A stretch of DNA of 64,000 nucleotides, from assembly GCF_013391085.1 (NCBI RefSeq), contig NZ_CP058334.1, forward strand, positions 1,798,001 through 1,862,000. The letters are read 5' to 3'. How positions within the stretch are numbered: the first letter of the stretch is position 1; each line of letters starts with the position of its first letter. The DNA is from Natronomonas halophila. GTDB lineage: Archaea; Halobacteriota; Halobacteria; Halobacteriales; Haloarculaceae. This document shows positions 49,738-57,719 of this stretch, piece by piece. The notes under the pieces are model-generated. The model was not told the DNA's origin. It saw only the letters and a list, made by a program, of their open reading frames with translations, and made no database searches. The position numbers and the translations under genes are program-made.

Positions 49738-50328
49738 TTATTTGCCGCGGTTGTTGTTCGAGCGGAGGCTCGGACGGGTGTGTTCGGTCCCTTTGCCACG
49801 CTTCTGCTGGCCGCGGCCACGCTGGCCGGCGGAGGTGCGGCCGCGGTAGGCGCGGCCACGGTGGCTGTCGTCGCAGATCCAGTTGAGGTCGTCGTCGTTC
49901 TGGATGGCGCCGTGTTCGGGGTCCAGCAGGATTACCTCGAACCACTTCTGGGAGCCGTCCTCACCGACCCAGTAGCTGTTGAGGACCCGCAGGTTGCGGA
50001 ACTTCCGGCCGGAACGCTCCTCGGCGATGCGCTGGAGGTTCTTCCGGCGGGTAATCTTGTTGACACCCTGGCGCTTCGACCGGCGGCCGGCCTTGAAGCG
50101 CTGTTTGCGAGCGGTACCTTTGCGGACGGACACCCGAGCGACGACGACGCCCTGCTTGGCCTTGTAGCCGAGCGAACGGGCCTTGTCGAGGCGGGTGGGG
50201 CGTTCGACGCGCTCGATAGCGCCCTGGTCGCGCCATTCCTGCTGGCGCTGCCACTGTAGTTCAGCGAGCTTTCCGTCCTTGGGCGTCTGCCACGCCTCTC
50301 GGATGTGCGAATAGAAGCTTCGTGCCAT
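49738..50328 (-). CDS. rpl15e: Large-subunit ribosomal protein L15e
   Basis: The 196-residue basic protein begins [16 protein letters not shown] and contains the L15e core: [26 protein letters not shown] and [21 protein letters not shown], ending in a basic RG-rich tail. It is a 50S protein shared by archaea and eukaryotes. It is an isolated gene here. A GGTGA Shine-Dalgarno sequence precedes the start with a 6-nt spacer, and two alternative hairpins overlap it. Confidence 0.97.
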   Translation of the reverse strand: MARSFYSHIREAWQTPKDGKLAELQWQRQQEWRDQGAIERVERPTRLDKARSLGYKAKQGVVVARVSVRKGTARKQRFKAGRRSKRQGVNKITRRKNLQRIAEERSGRKFRNLRVLNSYWVGEDGSQKWFEVILLDPEHGAIQNDDDLNWICDDSHRGRAYRGRTSAGQRGRGQQKRGKGTEHTRPSLRSNNNRGK

Positions 50329-50329
50329 T

Positions 50330-50366
50330 GTGTTTCACCACGGGCGTTGCGTGGTTCAATCCACAC
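50330..50366 (-). promoter_or_regulatory. Two mutually exclusive hairpins in the rpl15e leader
   Basis: On the minus strand, ACCACG-N7-CGTGGT (50355-50350 with 50342-50337) forms hairpin A, in which the right arm covers the GGT of the SD GGTGA. Upstream GTGG (50364-50361) can instead pair with CCAC of the same left arm (50354-50351) around ATTGAA, hairpin B, with two additional flanking pairs including one wobble. Only one can form at a time; B would free the SD. This is a possible autoregulatory leader. Confidence 0.4.
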
Positions 50367-50632
50367 CGCGGCCGTCCGCGCGTGCGAATCACATCCCGAC
50401 CTGCGTAGACAGGTGCCCGCTGGTGCCCGTCGTCCAGCGAGTTATCGAACATTCCCTACGATATCGGTTAAGGGCTTCGAAAGCCGGTTGGTTCGGCCCT
50501 GACAGTGGCAGGGATATGCTGGCTTTTCTCCCGCGTGACTGTCACTCCCATTACCCGGTCACACTCCTGATATCCGGTGGTAGCGGGGTTAGCGAGAGTA
50601 TTTCCGATGGAATCGGCTAGACGGGGACACAC
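50367..50632. other. Gap between rpl15e and the nitroreductase gene
   Basis: The intergenic stretch of about 300 bp holds the rpl15e leader hairpins at its left end. The remainder has GC-rich and moderate-GC parts and no convincing short ORF, tRNA or inverted repeat. GTATTTCC near 50609 might serve as a promoter element, but I cannot support it. Confidence 0.3.
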
Positions 50633-51310
50633 GTGAAGTCCCCATCTAACGCTGCGACTGGCACTGCCGATATCGATACTGACGCCGACGTCCGGTTCCC
50701 CGGTGCCCTCGAAGCACTCCGAACGCGCCGCTCCGGGCACAACTTCGACCCCGAGACGGACATCGACGACGAGACGCTGGAAGCCCTCGTCGAGGACGCG
50801 ACGCTCGCGCCCTCCTCGTATAACCTCCAGCCGTGGGAGTTCGTCGCCGTGCAGGATGACGACCGCCTCGACGAACTCGTCGACCTTGCCTACGGGCAGG
50901 AACACATCCGAGAGGCCGGCACCGCCGTCCTCGTCGTTGGCCACGACGAACCCAAGACCGCCGACCGCGTCTTCGACGAGTGGGTCGAGGCCGGCCGGAT
51001 GGACGAGGAAACCGCCCAGGCAACCAAGGAACAGGCCGTCACGATGTACGACGACGAGCGGATGGGCCGGGACTACGCGGTCCGCAACGCCTCTCTTGCC
51101 GCCCAGAACTTCCTGCTTTCCGCCCACGCGCGTGGCCTCACCGCCACGCCGATGATCGGTTTCGATATCGAGGGTGCCGCAGAGTTCCTCGAACTCCCCG
51201 AGGACGCGGTCCCCGTCGTCCTCATCGCCGTCGGCCCGAACGGCGGCGACGAACCCGAGCGACTCCCCCGACGCGACGTCGAGGAAGTCCTCCACCGCGA
51301 AACCTTCTAA
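50633..51310 (+). CDS. Nitroreductase-family flavoprotein
   Basis: From GTG 50633 the protein has 225 residues. Signatures include ALRTRRSGHNFDPETDIDDETLEALVEDATLAPSSYNLQPWEFVAV at the N-terminus (FMN phosphate binding by RRS), NASLAAQNFLLSAHARGLTATPMIGFD, and VVLIAVGPN at the end. It reduces nitro compounds, quinones or related acceptors with NAD(P)H and FMN; the physiological substrate is unknown. Confidence 0.9.
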   Translation: MKSPSNAATGTADIDTDADVRFPGALEALRTRRSGHNFDPETDIDDETLEALVEDATLAPSSYNLQPWEFVAVQDDDRLDELVDLAYGQEHIREAGTAVLVVGHDEPKTADRVFDEWVEAGRMDEETAQATKEQAVTMYDDERMGRDYAVRNASLAAQNFLLSAHARGLTATPMIGFDIEGAAEFLELPEDAVPVVLIAVGPNGGDEPERLPRRDVEEVLHRETF

Positions 51311-51502
51311 GGTCGCTTTTCGTCTGTTCCATTGCGGTTTCGACGTTTCGAGCCCGTAGCGACGGCATTTCGACACTCTACAGCCGACCCACTCAGCCCC
51401 GACTCCCTCAATTCTATATCGCACAATTTGATTTATTAGGGGTTCAACACGGCTATCCTCGAACACGCGAGAACACGTCGAAAAACGGCGAAAAGATACG
51501 TC

Positions 51503-52408
51503 TCAGGCGAAATTACGGACCGTCTCGAACTCGTCGTCCGCGAGTGCGCTCGCGAGGGCGGCTCGGTCGACCTCCGGCGTTTCGCGAGGGTACTTCCGCT
51601 CGAAGTAGCCGACGATATTGTCGACATCCCGCTGCAGCAGTTCCTCGCTGTTTTCGTGTTCGGTCGGCACCGACTGGGGCCAATCGAAGACGGTCACGCC
51701 TTCGCTGGAGACGAAGACGTTGTACTCGCTCATGTCGGCGTGGACGTAGCCCTCCCGGTAGGCGATCGCCATCTCCTCCAGGATTAGATCGAGGACGCCG
51801 ACGACCTGCTGGGATTCGAGTTTCGCCTGCGAGAGTTCGACGCCGTCGAGTTTCTCCATTATCAGGGCGTGTCGGTTCTGGTCGACCGGTCGGGGGACCG
51901 ACACCTCGGGATAGAGGGTTTCGAGGGCCTCGTACTCCCGTTCGGCGGCCTTTCGGGCGGTGTAGAACCACGAGCGGTGTTCCTTGTCGGCGGTGTATTC
52001 CCGCTCCTTCTGGACCTCCCGGAAGTTGGTGTAGCCCTCGCGGTGGTATTTGAGAGCCAGCGACTGGAAGGACCGGGCCTCGTAGACGTCGCTTTCCTTG
52101 CCCACACCCAGGGGTGCGCCGACGCCATCGATGGTGTCTCGTTCCGAGAAGGTCCGCAACGCGAGCGCGTCGTACCCCTCGAAGGTGAGCCGATAGCCGG
52201 TGTACTGAATCGTTTTCCGTTCGACGAGTTCGCGGTCCATACAGCGGTCGATGCGGTAGGTGACCTCCTCCTCGTCGAGCCGGGAGAACTTGGGGAGTTT
52301 CCCCTCGCTGACCCACCGCGAGAACCGCATCCCGTGTTCGATGCCCGACAGCAGATGGAAATCGCCCTCCTCCAACTCGGCCATCTGCGCAGCGACGTTC
52401 TGAACCAT
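51503..52408 (-). CDS. RIO2-type serine/threonine protein kinase
   Basis: The 301-residue protein has the RIO2 N-terminal winged helix (about 1-90), then the ATP loop LGVGKESDVYEARS, the Lys in SLALKYHREG, the hinge IMEKLDGVELSQ, the catalytic loop YVHADMSEYNVFV and metal loop VTVFDWPQSVPTEH. RIO2 is an atypical kinase/ATPase required for maturation of the small ribosomal subunit. It stands alone, with 136 bp to the next gene. Confidence 0.94.
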   Translation of the reverse strand: MVQNVAAQMAELEEGDFHLLSGIEHGMRFSRWVSEGKLPKFSRLDEEEVTYRIDRCMDRELVERKTIQYTGYRLTFEGYDALALRTFSERDTIDGVGAPLGVGKESDVYEARSFQSLALKYHREGYTNFREVQKEREYTADKEHRSWFYTARKAAEREYEALETLYPEVSVPRPVDQNRHALIMEKLDGVELSQAKLESQQVVGVLDLILEEMAIAYREGYVHADMSEYNVFVSSEGVTVFDWPQSVPTEHENSEELLQRDVDNIVGYFERKYPRETPEVDRAALASALADDEFETVRNFA

Positions 52409-52544
52409 CTCAGCGTGTCTAGCGTCCGAACCCTCAAAAGCACCTCGCGTCGAGGATAGGCCGAGATAAACCGTATATAACGATATAAAATCCGGCTCGT
52501 CAGCTCACTCTCCTAAATCGCGGAAACGAACGAGAACGGAGAAC

Positions 52545-53480
52545 TCAGGCCTGTTCGTGGTCGGTTTCGAACAGTTCGTCAGCGAGTGATTCGAGTTCGT
52601 CGCGGATGGCCAACTCCGAAAGCCACCGCTCGGGCAGTGCTTCGACTCCGAATCTGGCGCCGGCAAGCGCGCCGGTTACCGCGGCGATGGTGTCGGTGTC
52701 GCCGCCCATCATCACGGCGTCGACGATTGCGGCCTCGGCGCTCGTGGTCGTCAGGGCGTGATAGAGCCCGGCCTGCAGTGTCGTGACGACGTATCCCGAG
52801 TTCTGGAGGCCGACGCTGTCGGTTTCGCCGTCTCGGTAGGCGACTACCTCGGTCGCTGCGGTTTCGATTTCTTCCGGGAGATTATCGCCGAGCGTGTCGA
52901 GTGCGGTCTCCAGCGGCCGGTCGTTACCACCCAACTGCTCGGCGAGGACGTCGTTGAACAGCACACAGCCCCACTGACACCGGGGGTCGGCGTGGGTAAT
53001 CGCCGACGATTCGCGGCTGACCGTCCCGCGTGTTTCGGGGTCGTTGCGGTAGGCCACCGCGTAGGGTGCACAGCGCATGAGACTGCCGTTGCCGGCGTTG
53101 CTGCCCTCCCGACTGGCTTCCCATTCGTTGTGGCCGGCTTCGTCCCAGGGTTCGCCGTTCTCGATTCGCCGGAGGGCGCTGCTGGTCATGATGCCGATAT
53201 CGAAGGGCCCGGACCGTTTCCACTCGACGAACCGCTCGGCGATATCTGCCGGGTCGAACTCGCCGTTCTCTGCGAGGCTTCGGGCGATACAGAGGGCCAT
53301 CTCGGTATCGTCGGTGATAGTCCCCGCCGGCTGGCCGTGCGTGCCGTCGGCCAGCATCTCAGTCACGCGGCCGTGCCGCCGCTCGATCGCCTCCGGCGAG
53401 GAGAACTCGACCGGCCGGCCGAGCGCGTCCCCACAAGCCAACCCCAGCAGTACCCCGCGTGCGCGTGTGCGTTCGTCCAT
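52545..53480 (-). CDS. ADP-ribosylglycohydrolase (DraG-like)
   Basis: From ATG 53480 the protein has 311 residues. The motifs are GVLLGLACGDALGRPVEF, ITDDTEMALCIARSL (metal ligands Thr/Asp/Asp), SREGSNAGNGSLMRCAPYAV, ITHADPRC and MMGGDTDTIAAVTGALAG (Asp/Thr metal ligands). It removes ADP-ribose from Arg or other acceptors, or hydrolyses related ADP-ribose compounds, with divalent metals. No ADP-ribosyltransferase is visible in the window. Confidence 0.92.
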   Translation of the reverse strand: MDERTRARGVLLGLACGDALGRPVEFSSPEAIERRHGRVTEMLADGTHGQPAGTITDDTEMALCIARSLAENGEFDPADIAERFVEWKRSGPFDIGIMTSSALRRIENGEPWDEAGHNEWEASREGSNAGNGSLMRCAPYAVAYRNDPETRGTVSRESSAITHADPRCQWGCVLFNDVLAEQLGGNDRPLETALDTLGDNLPEEIETAATEVVAYRDGETDSVGLQNSGYVVTTLQAGLYHALTTTSAEAAIVDAVMMGGDTDTIAAVTGALAGARFGVEALPERWLSELAIRDELESLADELFETDHEQA

Positions 53481-53684
53481 CCTGTGCGGCTTGCGGGCCG
53501 AGTCCCAAACTACTGTCGCTGATTCGAGTGAAACGACCGATATCGCGAGGTAAACGGCTTCGCTGCGGGCTCTCGCGAACGCCCCTCGATTCTCGCCGCC
53601 ATCAATTTGATATAGCGATATACAGTTTATCGATTCTTTCGTCGCGACCCACAGTTTCATCGCGCTGACTGCCCAATTCGTCGC

Positions 53685-54269
53685 ATGAACGTTGCTATCC
53701 TGCTTTTTGAGGGATTCGACGAACTCGATGCGGTCGCGCCCTACGAGGTCTTCGAGACGGCCGGCGATTTCGGCGCCGACGTCGACGCACGGTTCGTCAC
53801 GCTGAACGGCGCCGAAACCGTCGAAGCGACCCACGGCATGCGAATCGAGCCGGACGGCGTGTTGGCCGATACCGACCCGGACCTGCTCGTCGTCCCGGGC
53901 GGTGGGTGGAACAACCGGGACTCGCCCGGCGTCTGGACTGAATACGAAGATGGCGCGATTCCCGACGCCATCGCTCGGTTCCACGACGAGAGCGTGACCG
54001 TCGCCTCGGTCTGTACCGGCGCGATGCTGCTCTCGAAGGCGGGCCTGCTGGACGGCCGCCCGGCGACGACCCACCACAGCGCGCTCGATGACCTCCGGGA
54101 GACGGACGCCTCAGTTCGCGAAGCCCGGTTCATCGACGACGGCGACGTGCTGACGGCCGCCGGCATCACCTCGGGGTTCGACCTCGCGTTACACCTCGTC
54201 GAGCGGGAGTTCGGCGAGGAAGTCGCCGCAGACGTCGCCCGCGAACTGGAGTACGAGCGAACGGTTTAG
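53685..54269 (+). CDS. DJ-1/PfpI family protein (isonitrile hydratase-like)
   Basis: The 194-residue protein has the nucleophile elbow TVASVCTGAMLLSKAG (Cys110) and the N-terminal FEGFDELDAVAPYEVF with the acidic residue that contacts the cysteine in isonitrile hydratase-like members. PDLLVVPGGG and THHSALDDL continue the fold. It is divergent from the ADP-ribosylglycohydrolase gene across a 204-bp AT-containing gap. Activity is unknown. Confidence 0.9.
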   Translation: MNVAILLFEGFDELDAVAPYEVFETAGDFGADVDARFVTLNGAETVEATHGMRIEPDGVLADTDPDLLVVPGGGWNNRDSPGVWTEYEDGAIPDAIARFHDESVTVASVCTGAMLLSKAGLLDGRPATTHHSALDDLRETDASVREARFIDDGDVLTAAGITSGFDLALHLVEREFGEEVAADVARELEYERTV

Positions 54270-54294
54270 GAGGGTCGACCCCCGAGGAGTGGTC

Positions 54295-55026
54295 GTGCGA
54301 CTGGAGAACTCCTACATTCCCGTGGACGGCGTCGGCGAGGCGACGGAGCGAAAGCTCTGGGAGGCCGGGGCCCGGACCTGGGACGCATTCGAGCCCTCGC
54401 TGTGCGGGCCGACGACGGCCGACCGAATCGAATCCTTCATCGAAACCGCGCGCCCGCGGCTCGAATCGGGCGATTCGGCCTTCTTCGACCGGCAACTGCC
54501 CTCCTCGGAGCGGTGGCGCCTCTACGAGGACTTCCGCGACGAGGCCTGCTTTTTCGACATCGAGACGACCGGGCTGAACCACACCCACGACGACGTCACC
54601 TGCGTCACGTTCCATCAGGGCGGCGACACCGAGACGCTCGTTCGCGGCGACGACCTCACTCCCGAGAACGTCCGCGAGTTGCTGGACGCGCCGCTGCTGG
54701 TGACGTTCAACGGCGCGCGCTTCGACGTCCCCTTCCTCGAGGAGTCGTTCGACCTCTCAATCGACGCGCCGCATCTCGATTTGATGTATCCCTGCAAGCA
54801 GGCCGACCTGACGGGCGGCCTGAAGACCATCGAGACCGAGGTCGGTATCGAGCGTGACCGCCCGGACCTCTCCGGGGAGGACGCGGTCCGCCTCTGGCGG
54901 GAACACGAACGCGGCGTCGACGGGTCCCTGGAGACGCTCGTCTCCTACAACCGCGAGGACACGGTCAACATGAAGACGGTCGCCGACCGGACCGTCGAGC
55001 GCCTCGACGAACGGCTCCTGCCGTAG
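54295..55026 (+). CDS. DnaQ-like exonuclease with N-terminal HhH motif
   Basis: From GTG 54295 the protein has 243 residues; the purine-rich CCCGAGGAG sequence ahead acts as an SD, and an earlier in-frame GTG at 54289 is too close to it. A helix-hairpin-helix-like GVGEATERKLWEAGARTWDAF is at the N-terminus. The RNase H-like DEDD core has FFDIETTGLN (D and E), LVTFNGARFDVPFLEE (D) and LVSYNREDTVNMKTVAD (Y and D), a DEDDy pattern. It fits predicted archaeal exonucleases of the YprB/RNase_H_2 group; substrate unknown. Confidence 0.87.
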   Translation: MRLENSYIPVDGVGEATERKLWEAGARTWDAFEPSLCGPTTADRIESFIETARPRLESGDSAFFDRQLPSSERWRLYEDFRDEACFFDIETTGLNHTHDDVTCVTFHQGGDTETLVRGDDLTPENVRELLDAPLLVTFNGARFDVPFLEESFDLSIDAPHLDLMYPCKQADLTGGLKTIETEVGIERDRPDLSGEDAVRLWREHERGVDGSLETLVSYNREDTVNMKTVADRTVERLDERLLP

Positions 55027-55081
55027 CCGATTCGTCCCGTTCGGGCACAATCGCTTTCCCTGCCGGTTGCCAAGCGCGGGT

Positions 55082-55927
55082 ATGGACTGGCGGCTCATTC
55101 CCGAGGAGATGCAGGACGGCGCGATGGCGATGGCCTTCGACGAGGTGGCCGCCGAAACCGTCGCGTCGGGCGGCCCCGCGACGGTTCGGCTCTACCGCTG
55201 GATGCCGAGCACGCTCTCGCTTGGCTACGGCACCGACGCCTCGGTCGTCGATTGGGACTTCTGCGAGAAATGGAACATCACCGTCACCCGCCGGCCGACC
55301 GGCGGCGGCGCCATCTACCACGACACGGCCGGCGATATCGCCTACTCGATTATCGCGCCGGCAGACGAGTATCCCGGCGACGTCACCGAGTGCTACCGGG
55401 AGTTCATGCAGCCGATTTTGGACGCCTTCGACGCCTGCGATATCGACGTCTCCTTTGCCGACGAGGAGCGCGAGGCGCTGTGGTCGCCCTCCTGCTATCT
55501 CCGCGCCATCGACCCGGTCCACGACCTGACGGGCCCGGACGGCCGGAAGATAGCCGGAAACGCCCAGTATCGGACCCGCGACGCCATCGTCCAGCACGGC
55601 TCGCTGACCTTCGACGTCGACGCCGAGAAGCACCTCGGCTGTTTCGAGGACCCGCCCGTCACGCCCGAGGAGTTCGAAGAGCGGGTCTGCGGCGCCGTCG
55701 AATCGGTCGACTACGACGACTCCGTCGAGACGGGGCTGGGCACCTTCGGCGGCTACGACCTCCAGCGGTCCCGCCTCGTGGCCGAACTCGAAGACGCGCT
55801 GGCCGAGTGGGCCGGCGCCGAGGAGGGCGAATGGACCGACGCGGAATGGGACCGCGCCAAGGAGATCTCGGGCGGCAAGTACCGGACCGACGAGTGGGTT
55901 CGCGAGCGGACGGACCCGCTGGACTGA
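55082..55927 (+). CDS. lplA: Lipoate-protein ligase A
   Basis: From ATG 55082 the protein has 281 residues with the LplA fold: RLYRWMPSTLSLGYG, the RRPTGGGAIYHDTAGDIAYSI loop, and the conserved Lys segment GRKIAGNAQYRTRDAIVQHGSL. The C-terminal accessory-like region includes FGGYDLQRSRL. It attaches lipoate (or octanoate) to E2/GcvH proteins for 2-oxoacid dehydrogenase complexes and glycine cleavage. A family relative, octanoyltransferase, is a less likely alternative. Confidence 0.9.
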   Translation: MDWRLIPEEMQDGAMAMAFDEVAAETVASGGPATVRLYRWMPSTLSLGYGTDASVVDWDFCEKWNITVTRRPTGGGAIYHDTAGDIAYSIIAPADEYPGDVTECYREFMQPILDAFDACDIDVSFADEEREALWSPSCYLRAIDPVHDLTGPDGRKIAGNAQYRTRDAIVQHGSLTFDVDAEKHLGCFEDPPVTPEEFEERVCGAVESVDYDDSVETGLGTFGGYDLQRSRLVAELEDALAEWAGAEEGEWTDAEWDRAKEISGGKYRTDEWVRERTDPLD

Positions 55928-55976
55928 CCGACGAACCGGGCAAACCCTTTGTCGGTGCCGACTGCACTCTGCCGGT

Positions 55977-56849
55977 ATGGGCGCAGTCGCGGACCTGAAG
56001 CGACGGACCGGCGTCGGACTCGGCGGCATCCTCCTCTATTCGCTGCTTCTCGCGGGCGGCATCGTCGCAGCGACGGCCACCGGACAGGTCGACTGGACCG
56101 ATGGCAACCTCGGGCTGTTTTTCGCGGGCCTGCTCTACGGCGTGGGCCTGCTCGGCGTCGTGTCCGCGGTGTCGAACCTCCCTCGCTTCCTGCTCGTGGC
56201 GGTCGGCCGACGCCGTGGCCCGATGGAGGGCCTGTCGGCAGTCACCGGCACCATCGAGACGATCGAGGGGACGCTGACGGCGCCGCTACACGACGCGCCG
56301 GCGGTCTGCTATACGTACCGCGTACTCGATACCACGGAATCGGAAGGAGACGACGAGGCCGGAGAGGACGCTGCTTCCGATTCGTCGGAGGACGACGAAA
56401 TCGACGAGGGGAACTGGTCGCTGACCGCGATGGGCGAGGACGGCGTTCCCTTCGCTGTCAGCGCGGCCGACGGCACCGAACGCGTACGCGTCGACCCCGC
56501 GGCGGCCACCGTCCACCTCGACGACCGAACCGAGGTCATGGTCGAGGCTGGCGAACACCCCTCGGGCGGGGCCGAGGCGCTCCGCCGGGAAGCCGACCTC
56601 GCGCCCGCTCCCTCGGGGGTGCCCCGTCGCTATCAGGAGGCGACGCTCACGCCGGGCGAGGAGGCCTTCGTCGTCGGCCGCGCCCGGTCGGACGGCGGCC
56701 TCCGCATCGACGACGGGACGCCCTTCGTCGTCGCCGACGCGGACTACCCCTCGCGGCTTCGGGGCCGCGTCACGGTCGGCTTCGGCGCCGGCATCCCGGT
56801 GAGCGCCCTCGGAATCGCCGCGATGCTGTTCGCTGCCGGCGGGTTGTGA
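55977..56849 (+). CDS. Membrane protein with GIDE/BAM-like domain
   Basis: The 290-residue protein has two N-terminal helices (about 14-34 and 45-67), a soluble domain and a C-terminal hydrophobic segment (about 268-288). The soluble domain has VTGTIETIEGTLTAPLHDAPAVCYTYRV and ends with YQEATLTPGEEAFVVGRA, the pattern of the GIDE (BAM) domain of MULAN-type E3 ligases, whose RING finger is absent here. An acidic Ser/Glu-rich insertion lies at about 123-145. Function is unknown. Confidence 0.75.
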   Translation: MGAVADLKRRTGVGLGGILLYSLLLAGGIVAATATGQVDWTDGNLGLFFAGLLYGVGLLGVVSAVSNLPRFLLVAVGRRRGPMEGLSAVTGTIETIEGTLTAPLHDAPAVCYTYRVLDTTESEGDDEAGEDAASDSSEDDEIDEGNWSLTAMGEDGVPFAVSAADGTERVRVDPAAATVHLDDRTEVMVEAGEHPSGGAEALRREADLAPAPSGVPRRYQEATLTPGEEAFVVGRARSDGGLRIDDGTPFVVADADYPSRLRGRVTVGFGAGIPVSALGIAAMLFAAGGL

Positions 56850-56900
56850 GGGCCGGCCCGGGACGAACCATTTTTGCGCGAACCGGCCGCAGGCACGGCC

Positions 56901-57683
56901 ATGTCTTCGGTCCCCGACCACGCCGAATCGGTCGCTATCGACGCCTGTCTCCGCGGTGGCCGGTATCTCCGTGCGGCCTTCCGCGACGGCGAGACGGACG
57001 CCGACCACTCCGCGACGGACGTGAAATCGAGCGCGGACGTCGAATCGGAATCGCGGATGCTCAACGTCCTGAAACGGGCTTTTCCGGACCACACTATCGA
57101 CGCCGAGGAATCGGGCCGCCACCCCGGCGACGACCGGTATCGCTGGATCGTCGACCCGCTCGACGGGACCAACAACTTCGAGGCGGGACTGCCCGCCTTC
57201 GCCGCGGCGGTCACGCTGCTGGTCGACGGCGAGCCGGAACTCGGCGTCGTCTACGTCCCCAGCACCGACGAGTTGTACGTCGCCCGTCGCGGGGCGGGCC
57301 TCCGGTACGACGGCGAGCGAGTCGACGGCGCGGAGACGCCACCGCCGACCCCCGAATCGGCGACGGTGATGTCGGTCATCGGCCACGGCGTCAAGCGGGA
57401 CGCGGCCGCCAGCGCAGTCTCCGAGGCCATCAACCGCGGCATCGAAACCGCCTGCAAGCGGCGCCTCGAAAGCTGGAGTCCGACCGTCCACTGGGGCCTG
57501 CTCGCTCGCGGCTGCATCGACGGCGCGGTCTGTTATCGCCCCGACGCCGAAGAGCAGGCGCTCGGCGAACTGTTCGTCGAGGCGGTCGGCCACGAGACGG
57601 CCGCGGGCGAGGAGTGGTTCGTGGCGGCCCGAACCGCGGACCTCCGCGAGCGACTGGTTGACGTCGTCACGGACGCGGTCTGA
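56901..57683 (+). CDS. Inositol monophosphatase/FBPase-family phosphatase
   Basis: The 260-residue protein from ATG 56901 has metal-binding motifs DAEESG and WIVDPLDGTNNF (Asp, Asp, Gly, Thr), and SWSPTVHWGLLARGCIDGAV. The usual WDxAAG motif is RPDAEEQALGE, with the Asp kept but the Trp lost. Archaeal members often act on both inositol phosphates and fructose-1,6-bisphosphate; which applies here is not decidable from sequence. Confidence 0.87.
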   Translation: MSSVPDHAESVAIDACLRGGRYLRAAFRDGETDADHSATDVKSSADVESESRMLNVLKRAFPDHTIDAEESGRHPGDDRYRWIVDPLDGTNNFEAGLPAFAAAVTLLVDGEPELGVVYVPSTDELYVARRGAGLRYDGERVDGAETPPPTPESATVMSVIGHGVKRDAAASAVSEAINRGIETACKRRLESWSPTVHWGLLARGCIDGAVCYRPDAEEQALGELFVEAVGHETAAGEEWFVAARTADLRERLVDVVTDAV

Positions 57684-57719
57684 TTCGCGCTGGTACCACC
57701 GGCCCCCGAAGCAGGGGTC

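Noticed and set aside
50341-50420. Possible tRNA near GTGGTTCAATCC upstream of rpl15e
   Set aside because: The T-loop-like string is a base short, and no matching acceptor or anticodon stem could be paired; the sequence is better explained by leader hairpins.
53600-53640. GATATAGCGATATA-type imperfect palindrome before the DJ-1 gene
   Set aside because: AT-rich promoter sequence can produce such symmetry by chance, it is about 60 bp from the start codon and there is no adjacent regulator to pair it with.
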